Assembly (NCBI RefSeq): GCF_900108295.1
Contig: NZ_FNWK01000001.1
Location: 1,674,001-1,738,000 of the forward strand
DNA length: 64,000 nt
Direction: 5' to 3'
Source of the DNA: Sphingopyxis sp. YR583
GTDB taxonomy: Bacteria; Pseudomonadota; Alphaproteobacteria; Sphingomonadales; Sphingomonadaceae
In this document: positions 28,842 to 37,236 of the stretch, piece after piece
How the letters are laid out: each line of letters starts with the position of its first letter
How positions within the stretch are numbered: the first letter of the stretch is position 1
Made by a program: the position numbers and the translations under genes
The notes under the pieces: model-generated
The model's database searches: none
The model's input: only the letters and a program-made list of their open reading frames with translations
Told to the model about the DNA's origin: nothing

Positions 28842-29528
28842 TCAGCGTTCGCTCAGATAATAGCGTTCGCGCGCGCTGAGATCGTCGTTGAGGTCATAGA
28901 CGATCGGCTGGCCGGTCGGGATTTCGAGGCCGGTGATGTCGGCGTCCGAAATGCCCGAGAGATGCTTGACGAGCGCGCGCAGGCTGTTGCCGTGCGCCGA
29001 GATCAGCACCGTCTTGCCCGCGGCGAGTTCGGGGACGATCGCGGCTTCATAATAGGGCAGCACGCGCTCGATCGTGTCCTTCAGGCTTTCGGCCGAGGGA
29101 ATCGCTATGCCCGCATAGCGCGGGTCGGTCGACAGATCCCACGGCGAGCCGGCTTCGAGCGGCGGCGGCGGGATGTCGAAGCTGCGGCGCCAGATCTTGA
29201 CCTGATCGTCGCCATGCTTTGCCGCGGTCTCGGCCTTGTCGAGCCCGGTGAGACCGCCATAGTGACGCTCGTTGAGGCGCCAGTCCTTGGTGACGGGAAG
29301 CCAGAGGCGGCCCATCGCCTCGAGCGCGAGGTTCAGCGTCTTGATCGCGCGCGACTGCACCGAGGTGAAGCAGGTGTCGGGGGCGATGCCCTTTGCCTTC
29401 ATCAATTCGCCCGCGGCGACCGCTTCGGCGACGCCCTTTTCGGTGACATCGACATCCCACCAGCCGGTGAAGCGGTTTTCGAGATTCCACTGCGACTGGC
29501 CGTGACGGATGAGGATGAGCTGGGGCAT
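28842..29528 (-). CDS. gpmA: 2,3-bisphosphoglycerate-dependent phosphoglycerate mutase
   Basis: A glycolytic enzyme interconverting 3- and 2-phosphoglycerate. The start at 29528 ([15 protein letters not shown]) is chosen for the conserved N-terminus; the frame is open further upstream only by chance. The catalytic histidine is in RHGQSQWN (His9), the acid region in [17 protein letters not shown], and the second histidine in [12 protein letters not shown]. At 228 residues it matches the cofactor-dependent family. It is convergent with the receptor gene. Confidence 0.96.
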   Translation of the reverse strand: MPQLILIRHGQSQWNLENRFTGWWDVDVTEKGVAEAVAAGELMKAKGIAPDTCFTSVQSRAIKTLNLALEAMGRLWLPVTKDWRLNERHYGGLTGLDKAETAAKHGDDQVKIWRRSFDIPPPPLEAGSPWDLSTDPRYAGIAIPSAESLKDTIERVLPYYEAAIVPELAAGKTVLISAHGNSLRALVKHLSGISDADITGLEIPTGQPIVYDLNDDLSARERYYLSER

Positions 29529-29597
29529 TTCGGATCCTTGCGCTGGAAGAGATGTGCCGCCCTTTAGCGCGGGTTTTCGCCGAACGCCAACCGCCCT

Positions 29598-29625
29598 CTT
29601 GAAATGGTTTCGCCTGCTACCAGAT
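29598..29625 (+). promoter_or_regulatory. Sigma-32-like heat-shock promoter for hsp20
   Basis: CTTGAAA at 29598-29604 is a perfect -35 for RpoH promoters; 17 bases after CTTG, ACCAGAT (29619-29625) is a partial match to the -10 (CCCCATnT / CYTATnT). It sits upstream of a small heat-shock gene, giving an ~86-nt leader. Confidence 0.55.
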
Positions 29626-29631
29626 TGATCC

Positions 29632-29717
29632 CGTCCGGCCGCCGATACGGGGCCGGGAGGCGATCGCGGCAGCCGCCGCGGTCCTGAGACTTCGCTTTGT
29701 AAAAGGAAGAAAGATCC
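29632..29717 (+). promoter_or_regulatory. ROSE-like RNA thermometer in the hsp20 leader
   Basis: Three hairpins precede the start. CCGGCC (29635-29640) pairs with GGCCGG (29651-29656). CGCGGC (29665-29670) pairs with GCCGCG (29675-29680). The last is CTTCGCTTT (29690-29698) against AAAGGAAG (29702-29709): CTTC:GAAG and CTTT:AAAG, with one bulged G (29694) opposite the ribosome binding site. A weak hairpin with an unpaired G that masks the Shine-Dalgarno is the hallmark of ROSE elements, found on alphaproteobacterial small heat-shock genes. This is inferred from structure; no covariation was tested. Confidence 0.6.
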
Positions 29718-30179
29718 ATGCGTAACAGTTTCGACTGGACCCCCTATCGCCGCTCGACCGTCGGTTTCGACCGCCTGTTCGATTTCCTTGAAACGGGCGG
29801 TTCGGGCGCCGAAAATTATCCGCCCTTCGACATCGAAAAGGTCGCCGACGACCATTTTCGCATCACCGTCGCGGTCGCCGGCTTCAAGTCGGACGAGATC
29901 GATATCACCGCGCAGCAGAATATGCTGACCGTCAGCGGCCGCAAGGCACCGGTCGCCGAAGGCGAGGGGCGCCAGCTCCTGTATAGCGGCATCGCGACGC
30001 GCGCGTTCGAGCGCCGCTTCCAGCTCGCCGATTTCGTGCGGGTCGCCAGTGCCGACCTCGCCGACGGGCTGCTCGTCATCGACCTGGTTCGCGAGGTGCC
30101 CGAGGCGATGAAGCCGCACAAGATCGCGATCGGCGGCGCGCAGCCGACTTTGTTCGATGCGGACAAGAAGGCCGCGTAA
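29718..30179 (+). CDS. Hsp20 / alpha-crystallin family small heat-shock protein (IbpA-type)
   Basis: A holdase chaperone of 153 residues that binds unfolding proteins under heat stress. It starts [20 protein letters not shown], the IbpA-type N-terminus. The alpha-crystallin domain covers ~residues 35-135: [20 protein letters not shown], then [20 protein letters not shown] and the conserved [18 protein letters not shown]. The region upstream has a sigma-32-like promoter and a ROSE-like hairpin, and a terminator follows. The gene is monocistronic. Confidence 0.93.
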   Translation: MRNSFDWTPYRRSTVGFDRLFDFLETGGSGAENYPPFDIEKVADDHFRITVAVAGFKSDEIDITAQQNMLTVSGRKAPVAEGEGRQLLYSGIATRAFERRFQLADFVRVASADLADGLLVIDLVREVPEAMKPHKIAIGGAQPTLFDADKKAA

Positions 30180-30205
30180 AAGCACGCCTGATCGATTGAA
30201 ATTAC

Positions 30206-30240
30206 GGGGTCCGGAATCGCTTCCGGGCCCCTTTTTCGTT
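30206..30240 (+). terminator. Intrinsic terminator after hsp20
   Basis: GGGGTCCGGA (30206-30215) pairs with TCCGGGCCCC (30222-30231) with one G:U pair, followed by TTTTTCGTT. It ends the hsp20 transcript and lies directly before the convergent acetyltransferase gene end. Confidence 0.85.
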
Positions 30241-30242
30241 TC

Positions 30243-30716
30243 TTAAAGCGCGCGCGTCATGAAGCGGCTGAACGGGTCGGGCCGGTAATCGGCGAAGGGT
30301 TCGCACTCGGTGAAGCCGTAGCGCCGGTACAGCGCGATCGCGGGTTCGAAGGCGCCGCTCGATCCGGTTTCGAGGCTGAGGCGTTCGAGCCCGCGGGCCC
30401 GCGCCACGTCGATGATATGATCGAGCATATGCGCGGCGACGCCCTGCCGCAGGAAAGCTTCGGCGGTGCGCATCGACTTGATCTCGCCGTGCGCGCTATC
30501 GAGCATCTTGAGCGCGCCGCAGCCCGCAAGCTCATCACCACGCTGGATCGACCAGAAAGTGACGCCGTCGGAACGCAGCCCGTCGAAATCGAGGAAGTGA
30601 CAGCTTTCGGCCGGCGAGTTCGCGAGCATGCCCGCGAAATGCACTTCGAGCAGCGCGCGGATGGCAGCACCCGACAGATCATCCTCGACGATCCGCCAGG
30701 CGCCCGCTTTCGCCAT
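30243..30716 (-). CDS. GNAT family N-acetyltransferase
   Basis: A 157-residue protein with the GNAT fold. The start at 30716 ([16 protein letters not shown]) overlaps the upstream peptidase stop by one base (TGATG). Visible: WSIQRGDELAGCGALKMLDS (beta4 region), the acetyl-CoA loop RTAEAFLRQGVAAHMLDHII (an R/Q-x-x-G-x-A/G variant), and the final helix AIALYRRYGFTECEPFADY. The acceptor substrate is unknown. It is the last gene in a coupled three-gene operon with the DUF4136 and M14 peptidase genes. Confidence 0.88.
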   Translation of the reverse strand: MAKAGAWRIVEDDLSGAAIRALLEVHFAGMLANSPAESCHFLDFDGLRSDGVTFWSIQRGDELAGCGALKMLDSAHGEIKSMRTAEAFLRQGVAAHMLDHIIDVARARGLERLSLETGSSGAFEPAIALYRRYGFTECEPFADYRPDPFSRFMTRAL

Positions 30717-31825
30717 CAGAGCAGCTGGTCCAGCGTCGCGAGGCACGCGTGCGCGAGCAGCTTCGACCGTTCGGGCGACCAGCCGGCGACGGGGTCGGGA
30801 AGGTCGCGATTGTCCTTGAACGGCATTTCGAGCGTCATCGACACCGCGCCGAAGCGTTCGGCGAGCTGCGTCGTCGACATCGAGAGATTGGCCTGTCCCG
30901 GCGCGGTTTCGGCATAGCCGAGATCGACCTGGAAATCGGGGGTGTTCGCCGCGAGCGCAGTTTCGAACGCCTTATACTTCGCCGTTTGCTCGGGCTTGAG
31001 CGACGGGATGCCTTCGAAACCCGCGAGAAACACCGCGGGGATCGCTTCGTCGCCATGGACGTCCATTGCCCAGTCGACGCCGGTTTCGTCCATCGCATTG
31101 CGCACAGCGAGGACTTCGGGGCTGCGTTCGGCGGTCGGATTGTCCCATTCGCGGTTGAGATTCACGCCGGCGAAATTGGTGCGCAGATGCCCGCGGCACG
31201 AGCCGTCGGGATTCATGTTCGGGACGATATGGAAGCGGCACTTGTTGCGCAGCGACCGTGCGTGCGGATCGGCGGGGTCGACGAGCTTTTCGAGTGCGCC
31301 TTCCATCCACCATTCGGCCATGCTCTCGCCCGGATGCTGGCGCGCATAGAGCCACACCTGCGTCTCGCCGGTGCCGAGTTCGAGGCAGTCGATCGGCTGG
31401 CCTTCGAGGCTGGTGCCGAGGCAGCGATAGGTGACGCCTTCGCATTCGGCGATCTGCGCGACGAGGTCGTGGTGCCGTTCCATCGAGTAAGGCGCGAAAT
31501 AGGCGATATAGAGGATCGGGCTTTCGGCGGTGTGCTGGATCGTCAGCGTGCCGGCATCGTAACTCGTATCGAGGCGGAACCAGGTTTCGCGATCGGTGCT
31601 GGCGCAGGCGGCATAGCCGGGCCAGCCGTCGGGATAGGCCGAATCGCCGAGCCCGGTGATCGAAAGGTCGAGCGCATCGCCGACCGCGCACGACACACGA
31701 AAGTGGAACCACTGGAAAAAGTCCGATTCGCGGTCCTTGCGAATCGAAAGGCGCGCCGACGTGCCGTCGACCTGTTCCACGACGATATTGCCGCTGTCGA
31801 AAGCGGCGTTGATGCTGATGGTCAT
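30716..31825 (-). CDS. M14 family zinc carboxypeptidase (cytosolic carboxypeptidase-like)
   Basis: A 369-residue peptidase of the M14 family, bacterial branch related to cytosolic carboxypeptidases (Nna1/AGTPBP1 type). The start at 31825 ([16 protein letters not shown]) overlaps the DUF4136 stop (ATGA); upstream frame is non-coding. An N-terminal beta-sandwich (~1-125) precedes the catalytic domain. Zinc ligands are His164 and Glu167 (ARQHPGES) and His257 (MDVHGDE). The substrate-binding [18 protein letters not shown] and NLNREW precede it, and the catalytic Glu333 is in MTLEMPFKD. There is no signal peptide, so it is cytoplasmic. Its native substrate is unknown. Confidence 0.9.
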   Translation of the reverse strand: MTISINAAFDSGNIVVEQVDGTSARLSIRKDRESDFFQWFHFRVSCAVGDALDLSITGLGDSAYPDGWPGYAACASTDRETWFRLDTSYDAGTLTIQHTAESPILYIAYFAPYSMERHHDLVAQIAECEGVTYRCLGTSLEGQPIDCLELGTGETQVWLYARQHPGESMAEWWMEGALEKLVDPADPHARSLRNKCRFHIVPNMNPDGSCRGHLRTNFAGVNLNREWDNPTAERSPEVLAVRNAMDETGVDWAMDVHGDEAIPAVFLAGFEGIPSLKPEQTAKYKAFETALAANTPDFQVDLGYAETAPGQANLSMSTTQLAERFGAVSMTLEMPFKDNRDLPDPVAGWSPERSKLLAHACLATLDQLL

Positions 31826-32442
31826 TTGACGCTGATAGTGCGTCCCGATTCGCCGGGGAAGTCCCTGAATAGGGCGTCGGCCAATTTCGCGGCCGCGAGG
31901 CTCGACTGGTTGGCGGGTGCCTTCACCGGGACCGCGGTCAGCGCGCGGCCTTCCCACAAGGCCTGCCCGCTTGCGGCATCGTCGATGCGCACCGCGAGCT
32001 GCAGGTCGGCCATCCGTTTTGGACCGCCGCCGAGGTTGACACCGATTCCGAGCCCGACACCCGAGCCGTAGCTGCCGGTCGAACCGCCAACCCCGACCGA
32101 AACCGGCGAGCGGCGGCCGCCCTCCTCACGGTTCATGCGTTCGAAACCGATGCGCACTTTCAACGGCGCGCGCGCGCCATCGGGTGCCGCGACGAGTCCC
32201 TGCCGCTGCAATTGTTGTTCGACCGCAGTGCGGTAGCTGTTCCATTCGAGCGACGGCGCGTCGATCATCGCCCCGGCGTTGCCGAGCGGGGCGGTGTCGA
32301 CGGTGTAGCGCGTCCCCGGCGCCCAGCCCGCAGGCGCGCTGGCGTGGAAGCGCGTGACTTCGACCGGGGGAACCGCGGTGGCGCAGCCACCGAGAGCGAG
32401 CGCCGCTGCGGCGAGCAGGGCGACGGAAATTTGACGCGTCAT
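31822..32442 (-). CDS. DUF4136 family lipoprotein
   Basis: A 206-residue protein with a lipoprotein signal ([20 protein letters not shown]; lipobox LGGC). The start at 32442 is chosen because it begins the signal sequence. The mature part contains [40 protein letters not shown] and a Gly-rich strand [19 protein letters not shown], as in DUF4136 proteins. The family is of unknown function and is envelope-attached. It is the first gene of an overlapping operon with the M14 peptidase and GNAT genes. Confidence 0.82.
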   Translation of the reverse strand: MTRQISVALLAAAALALGGCATAVPPVEVTRFHASAPAGWAPGTRYTVDTAPLGNAGAMIDAPSLEWNSYRTAVEQQLQRQGLVAAPDGARAPLKVRIGFERMNREEGGRRSPVSVGVGGSTGSYGSGVGLGIGVNLGGGPKRMADLQLAVRIDDAASGQALWEGRALTAVPVKAPANQSSLAAAKLADALFRDFPGESGRTISVK

Positions 32443-32495
32443 CCAGCCATCATGCGCCAGCAAATATGGCTTGGCAATGAACGGGGTAACAGAAG

Positions 32496-32620
32496 TCCTC
32501 CCTGTGCCGCAGGCATGGGGAGGTGGCAGCGCGACGCGCTGACGGAGGGGCCGTGACGCGGCCCCTCCACCATCCGCTCCGCGGACGGTCCCCCTCCCCA
32601 TCGCTACGCGACAGGGAGGA
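32496..32620. repeat. Intergenic palindromic repeat, family A copy 2
   Basis: It begins TCCTCCCTGT and ends ACAGGGAGGA, and has the internal units ATGGGGAGGTGGCAGC, CTGACGGAGGGGCC and GCCCCTCCACCAT, CTCCCCATCGC. At 125 bp it is shorter than copy 1 (24792-24946), mainly in the central part. It lies between the DUF4136 and cell wall hydrolase genes. Confidence 0.85.
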
Positions 32621-32627
32621 TCGGATA

Positions 32628-33293
32628 TCAACGATAGAAGATGTGGTTGTCGATCTGCGCGATGCGCGTCTTGCGCCAGCCCGGCGAGACGTAGCGCGCG
32701 TGGAAGAAGAGCGCGCCGGGGGCGTGGTTCTTCCAGCTGCCGTCGCGCGCGATCTGCGCGATCGCAACGGCATTGTTCCACTGCGCCGCGTTGCGCACCG
32801 CGGGCATCTTGCCACCGCGCACGAAGCTGAACTGGCTCTTCTGGTGGACAACACCGCAGAGGCTCTTGGGGAAACGGCCCGATTGGGCGCGATTGATCAC
32901 GACATGCGCGACCGCGAGCTGGCCGGGAAGCGATTCGCCGCGCGATTCGAAATAGACCGCGCCGGCGAGGCAGCGCAGTTCGGGATCGATGTCGGCGGGT
33001 TTCGGCGTCGCGGCGACGAGTTCGGCGAGCGAATCGGCGGTCACCGGCGCCGGCTTCGGCTCGGGAGCGACATCGTCTTCGGTTTTCTTGCTGTCATCGA
33101 CCGGCAGTTCGGCATCGGTCGAGAGGTCCGCCGTTTCATCCGCGGCCGGCGCATCGGTACCCGGCAGGATGATCGCGGGGATATTGGCGTCGGCTGCAAG
33201 ATCGCTTGCAAAGCCCGGTTCCGCCAAAAGCAGCATGGAGGCGGCAGTCATGCCGACGGCAGCCATGCCGGCTACGTTCAAAATGCGACTCAT
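32628..33293 (-). CDS. SleB-family cell wall hydrolase
   Basis: A 221-residue exported hydrolase. The start at 33293 (MSRILNVAGMAAVG) is preferred over a TTG 12 bases earlier because it opens the signal sequence. A Pro/Glu/Asp-rich linker (~35-95) precedes the SleB catalytic domain: LRCLAGAVYFESRGESLPGQ (catalytic Glu116), VAHVVINRAQSGRFPKSLCG and the aromatic GALFFHARYVSPGWRKTR. In the family it acts as a lytic transglycosylase or amidase on peptidoglycan. A two-Cys pair (C108, C~149) may form a disulfide. It stands alone, with repeat family A after it. Confidence 0.88.
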   Translation of the reverse strand: MSRILNVAGMAAVGMTAASMLLLAEPGFASDLAADANIPAIILPGTDAPAADETADLSTDAELPVDDSKKTEDDVAPEPKPAPVTADSLAELVAATPKPADIDPELRCLAGAVYFESRGESLPGQLAVAHVVINRAQSGRFPKSLCGVVHQKSQFSFVRGGKMPAVRNAAQWNNAVAIAQIARDGSWKNHAPGALFFHARYVSPGWRKTRIAQIDNHIFYR

Positions 33294-33490
33294 AGTGTCC
33301 GTCAAAAGTGCGGCCGATGAACCGAACCTCTCAAAACAGGCGGGGGACTATAGTCCTGTATCGCCGCCTGCGGTCATCGTCCGACTGCGTGTCCAAACCG
33401 TTTTGCCGGATGCTTTGCCAAGGCAGTGCAACCCGCGGATCGACCTACGCGTTATCGAATGGGCGCCAGTTATTGTGCGCCGCAACAGAG

Positions 33491-33829
33491 TCAAGTTAAC
33501 GCAGCCCACTCCGCGACGAGTTGTGGCGCATCTGCGATATCCAGTTCGATCAGCCACAGGTCGGGATCGGCCTTTCGCCGCCGATCCTGATAGTTTGCGC
33601 GCGATTCACCATCTTTTGGGTCGGTTGGACCGACGGCCTCCCAAATATAGTGGCCGGTCGGCGAAAAGCGACGTTCGAGCAATGGTCCCGGTTCGCCGCG
33701 CTCGCTGCACTGGACGAGAATGATGCCGGAATTTTCGTCGCCACTGGCAAGCACCGCAGCAAATCCACCGGCCGCTTCGGTACGGCGAAGCAGCAGGTCG
33801 ACGAGGAAGCGGCTTTTAAGCCGAGTCAC
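33491..33829 (-). CDS. DUF1491 family protein
   Basis: A 112-residue protein of the alphaproteobacterial DUF1491 family. It starts MTRLKSRFLVDLLLRRTEAA and carries GGFAAVLASGDENSGIILVQ, RRFSPTGHYIWEAVGPTDPK and the end DLWLIELDIADAPQLVAEW, the family layout. Function is unknown. It lies 21 bp downstream of ptsN on the same strand and is probably cotranscribed with it. Confidence 0.85.
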   Translation of the reverse strand: MTRLKSRFLVDLLLRRTEAAGGFAAVLASGDENSGIILVQCSERGEPGPLLERRFSPTGHYIWEAVGPTDPKDGESRANYQDRRRKADPDLWLIELDIADAPQLVAEWAALT

Positions 33830-33850
33830 GGAAAAACTCGCAGCGCGGCG

Positions 33851-34315
33851 TTACGCCGCGTCACGCGTTTCGGTGTCGGCCAGCAGCGCATAGAGCGCTT
33901 CGTCATTCTTCGCACCGCGCAGCCGTTCGGCGATCGCATCGTTGCGCAGCATGCGCGAAACGCCGGCAAGCGCCTTCAAATGATCGGCGCCGGCGTCGAG
34001 CGGCGACAGCAGGATGAAGAGCAGGTCGACCGGCAAGCCGTCGACCGCGTTGAAGTCGATCGGCTTGGCGAGTTGCAGGAACAGCCCGCGCACGCCGCCG
34101 AGGTCAGCCATCTTGGCATGCGGCAGCGCGATCCCGCGCCCGAATCCGGTCGAGCCCAGGCGTTCGCGTTCGAGCAAGGCTTCGCTGACTTCGCCCGCAT
34201 CGAGACCGAGCGAACGCGCCGCCAGATCGCCGACGAAGGGAAAGAGCGCCTTTTTCGAATCGAGCTGAACATGCGCGCGCACGGTCGCCGGATAGAGAAG
34301 GGAAGAAAGATTCAT
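33851..34315 (-). CDS. ptsN: PTS IIA-like nitrogen regulatory protein PtsN (EIIA-Ntr)
   Basis: EIIA-Ntr is the end of the nitrogen-related phosphotransferase chain and modulates potassium and nitrogen regulation. The start at 34315 (MNLSSLLYPATVRAHVQ) is preferred over a TTG four codons earlier. The phosphorylation-site histidine lies in GIALPHAKMADLGGV, preceded by LLERERLGSTGFGRG, the IIA type 2 signature. The total of 154 residues is normal. It lies about 150 bp downstream of hpf, the usual partner in alphaproteobacteria, but rpoN is not present. Confidence 0.95.
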   Translation of the reverse strand: MNLSSLLYPATVRAHVQLDSKKALFPFVGDLAARSLGLDAGEVSEALLERERLGSTGFGRGIALPHAKMADLGGVRGLFLQLAKPIDFNAVDGLPVDLLFILLSPLDAGADHLKALAGVSRMLRNDAIAERLRGAKNDEALYALLADTETRDAA

Positions 34316-34466
34316 TGCTCTGGTCAAATCTTGTTAAACGCCGGCCGCCGCCAGACACTTAGCTGCTGGCAGGCGATCGCGGATCTGTCGTGGCAGCCCC
34401 CCGCCATCCCGGCTTCGGGTATCGTTGGGCGCGGCCCTTAAGCCGGATGGCGGAGAAAATCCAGCC

Positions 34467-35039
34467 TTATCGTGGTTCGACCCAACCGATCGTCCCGTCG
34501 TCGCGGCGATAGACCATATTATGCGTGCCGGTCTTGCTGTTGACGAAGAGCAGCGCGTTGGTGTTGCGCAGGTCGAGCATCATCACCGCGTCGGACACGC
34601 TGCTGCTCGGAATATCGACGCGCGTTTCGGCGATGATTGCCGGCGCGTCGCCCGCATCCTCTTCGCTACCGGCATCGAAAACGGTGTAGCCGGCATTATC
34701 CTCGATCTCGTCGACGGTCGGCGAGGGTGCCGCCACGCCATTATTGTGATCCTTCAATCGACGCATATAGCGCCGAAGCTGCTTTTCGATGCGTTCGGCC
34801 GCACCCTCGAACGCGACATGTGCGTCCTGCGCCTGGCCGTGCCCTTTCAGCACCAAACCCTGCATCACATGCGCGACGATGTCGCACTGGAAACTGTCGT
34901 GCGGCCCCTTGCCGAAGGTCGCGTGCGCCCCGATCGCGCGGGAGAAATATTTGTCGGCAATCGCGTTCATCCGATCCGATACGTGCGACTGCAGCGCTTC
35001 GCCGGTTTCGATCTGGTGGCCAGAGACGCGGATTTCCAT
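34467..35039 (-). CDS. hpf: Ribosome hibernation promoting factor, long form
   Basis: It binds the 30S A/P site and promotes 100S ribosome dimers in stationary phase. The N-terminal S30AE domain (~1-100) has IRVSGHQIETGEALQSHVSD and FQCDIVAHVMQGLVLKGHGQ, followed by an acidic linker (VDEIEDNAGYTV, GSEEDAGDAP). The C-terminal dimerization domain has DAVMMLDLRNTNALLFVNSK and NMVYRRDDGTIGWVEP. At 190 residues it is the long form (HPF-long), as in most alphaproteobacteria. Confidence 0.95.
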   Translation of the reverse strand: MEIRVSGHQIETGEALQSHVSDRMNAIADKYFSRAIGAHATFGKGPHDSFQCDIVAHVMQGLVLKGHGQAQDAHVAFEGAAERIEKQLRRYMRRLKDHNNGVAAPSPTVDEIEDNAGYTVFDAGSEEDAGDAPAIIAETRVDIPSSSVSDAVMMLDLRNTNALLFVNSKTGTHNMVYRRDDGTIGWVEPR

Positions 35040-35085
35040 TTTTCTTCTCCTTCTGGGCCGGTGCGATGACTTTAAGGGAGCGTCA

Positions 35086-35784
35086 TCACACCGTATCGAG
35101 CCACAGCGGCCGGTTCAGCCCTGCGACAAATTCGGCGTGGCGCGCGAGTTCGGCGGCCGACGCCATATGGGGACGGGGTTCGCGAAAGGGGCGGTCGGGA
35201 CGCCGCGACGCAGGCGCCGCCACTTCCGACGATGCCATGTCCACCGCCGAAGCGGCGAGTCCGAGGCCGATCTGCCGGCCGCCGGTCATTTCGATATAGA
35301 GATGCGCGAGGAGTTCGGCGTCGAGCAACGCGCCATGCTTGACGCGGTGGCTGCGGTCGATGCCATAGCGCGTGCAGAGCGCATCGAGGCTGTGCTTCGC
35401 GCCGGGATGGAGCTTGCGCGCCATTTGCACGGTGCAGCACATGCGCGCCATGTCGAGCGCCGGCCGGCCGGCGCGGGCGAGTTCGGCATTGACGAAGCCG
35501 AAATCGAAGACGGCATTGTGCGCGACGAGCGGCGCATCGCCGAGAAACTCGATCAGTTCGTCGACGCGAGTCGCGAACAGCGGCTTGTCCGACAGGAACC
35601 CGATCGACAGGCCATGCACGGCTTCGGCGGCGGCGGGCATGTCACGTTCGGGATTGAAATAAGCGTGAAAGGTGACGCCGGTTTCGCGGCGGTCGACCAG
35701 TTCGACACACCCGATTTCGACCAGCCTGTCCCCGTTCCTGGGATCGAAACCCGTGGTTTCGGTATCGAAAATAATCTCACGCAT
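35086..35784 (-). CDS. dnaQ: DNA polymerase III epsilon subunit (proofreading 3'-5' exonuclease)
   Basis: The start at 35784 (MREIIFDTETTGFDPRNG) matches the conserved N-terminus. Exo I has Asp7 and Glu9 (FDTETTGFD); Exo II is HNAVFDFGFVNAEL; Exo III has H and D in HGALLDAELLAHLYIEM. At 232 residues it is a normal epsilon subunit, with a C-terminal tail that would contact the polymerase. It sits in the order maf-aroE-coaE-dnaQ read leftward from the replication origin, a conserved origin-proximal run in alphaproteobacteria. Confidence 0.95.
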   Translation of the reverse strand: MREIIFDTETTGFDPRNGDRLVEIGCVELVDRRETGVTFHAYFNPERDMPAAAEAVHGLSIGFLSDKPLFATRVDELIEFLGDAPLVAHNAVFDFGFVNAELARAGRPALDMARMCCTVQMARKLHPGAKHSLDALCTRYGIDRSHRVKHGALLDAELLAHLYIEMTGGRQIGLGLAASAVDMASSEVAAPASRRPDRPFREPRPHMASAAELARHAEFVAGLNRPLWLDTV

Positions 35785-35803
35785 CGAAGTTATAATCTGG
35801 ACC

Positions 35804-36427
35804 TTATCGTGCCCGGAAACAAGAGGCGATGAAGCGAATCTGGCGATGCGTCTCGCTTTTGGGGCGGCCCGTTTCGATGATGAAATCGGCGCGCGATCGC
35901 TTGACCCGATCGGCAACCTGCAGCCGGCGGATCGCTTTCAGCTTTGCGGCGGTCATGCCGCGGCGGCGCATCACGCGCTTGCGCTGCATCCATGCCGGCG
36001 CCGAGACCACGGCGATCGCGCCGACGCGTCGCCAGCCACCCTTTTCGAAGAGCAGGGGAATATCGAGCACGACGACATCGCGCGCGCGGTGGCGCGCAAG
36101 AAAGCGTTTCTGCGCCCGGCCGACCGCGGGGTGAATGATCGCTTCAAGCGCCGCGAGTTCGTGCGTGTTGCCGAGCACCTGCGCGCCGAGTTTCTGGCGG
36201 TCGACCCCGTTCGGCCCGGTCGTGCCGGGAAAGCGCGCCTCGATCGCTGCAACGAGCGCCCCGCCGGGGCCCTGCAGCCGGTGGACCTCGGCATCGGCGT
36301 CGAACACCGGTACGCCTTCACGCTCGAACATCGCCGAAGCGGTCGATTTTCCCATGCCGATCGACCCGGTGAGCCCGATGATGAAGGGGCGGCGGAGCCG
36401 CGAACCGGGACGGCGGTGATGGGTCAT
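35804..36427 (-). CDS. coaE: Dephospho-CoA kinase
   Basis: It performs the last step of coenzyme A synthesis: ATP-dependent 3'-phosphorylation of dephospho-CoA. The P-loop GLTGSIGMGKST is at residues 18-29; the CoA-domain segments HPAVGRAQKRFLARH and VVLDIPLLFEKGGWRRVGAI match the family. The length of 207 residues is normal. Its start overlaps the aroE stop by four bases (ATGA), so the two are coupled. Confidence 0.95.
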   Translation of the reverse strand: MTHHRRPGSRLRRPFIIGLTGSIGMGKSTASAMFEREGVPVFDADAEVHRLQGPGGALVAAIEARFPGTTGPNGVDRQKLGAQVLGNTHELAALEAIIHPAVGRAQKRFLARHRARDVVVLDIPLLFEKGGWRRVGAIAVVSAPAWMQRKRVMRRRGMTAAKLKAIRRLQVADRVKRSRADFIIETGRPKSETHRQIRFIASCFRAR

Positions 36428-37236
36428 GCGGTCAAAAGCGCGCGGAGTTCCTCGTCGCGGCCCTCGGGCGGGGATTTGCCGAAGAAAAGCTCGAAGGCAA
36501 GCGCCGCCTGTCCGATCAGCATGTCGAGCCCGTCGACCGTGTCGAGCCCGCGCGCTTCGGCCGCCTTCAGCAATCCGGTCTGAAGCGGCGAATAGACGAG
36601 GTCATAGACGATCGCATCGTCGGCGAGCGGCGACAGGTCGAGGTCGAGCGGCGGCTGGCCCTTCATGCCGAGGCTGCTCGAATTGACGAGCAGAGATACC
36701 GGCGGGAGCTGCGCATCGAGGGCGACGACCTCGCCCTTCAGCCCGAAGCTCGCGAGCAGGCCCATCGCCTTCAAGGGGCTGCGATTGAGAATGGTGACCG
36801 GGCCGACATTGGCGCGGGCGAGCGCGAACAGCACCGCGCGCGCCGCACCGCCGGCGCCGACGACCGCGACGGGCGCACCCTCGAGATCGAGTTCGGCGAG
36901 CGGCGAATAGAAGCCCGCGGCATCGGTGTTGGTGCCGATCAGCGTGCCATCCTTTTGCCGGACGATCGTGTTCATCGCGCCGATCGAGCCGCGGATATCG
37001 CCGGGATCATCGACCAGATCCATCACGGCCGCCTTGTGCGGCATGGTGACATTGCAACCGCGCCAGTCGGGGTCGGTGCGGCGCTCGGCGATATAGGCGG
37101 CGAGCTCGTCGGGCTTCACATGCGCGCGGCGATAATCGCCGCTGAGCCCGAGCGCCTCGAGCCAGAAGCCGTGGATCAGCGGCGATTTCGACTGGGCGAT
37201 CGGATCGCCGATCACTTCTGCATAGGGCGCGTTCAT
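36424..37236 (-). CDS. aroE: Shikimate dehydrogenase
   Basis: It reduces 3-dehydroshikimate with NADPH in aromatic amino acid synthesis. The start at 37236 (MNAPYAEVIGDPIAQSKSPL) has the conserved SKSP shikimate-binding motif and overlaps the maf stop (ATGA). Catalytic Lys lies in NVTMPHKAAVMDL; GTNTDAAGFYSPL carries the substrate Asp; the NADP Rossmann fold is VVGAGGAARAVLFAL. At 270 residues it is normal. Confidence 0.95.
   Translation of the reverse strand: MNAPYAEVIGDPIAQSKSPLIHGFWLEALGLSGDYRRAHVKPDELAAYIAERRTDPDWRGCNVTMPHKAAVMDLVDDPGDIRGSIGAMNTIVRQKDGTLIGTNTDAAGFYSPLAELDLEGAPVAVVGAGGAARAVLFALARANVGPVTILNRSPLKAMGLLASFGLKGEVVALDAQLPPVSLLVNSSSLGMKGQPPLDLDLSPLADDAIVYDLVYSPLQTGLLKAAEARGLDTVDGLDMLIGQAALAFELFFGKSPPEGRDEELRALLTA

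Noticed and set aside
31772..31788. CTGTTCCACGACG inside the M14 peptidase gene as a parS site
   Set aside because: Only the left half matches; the palindrome is not completed.
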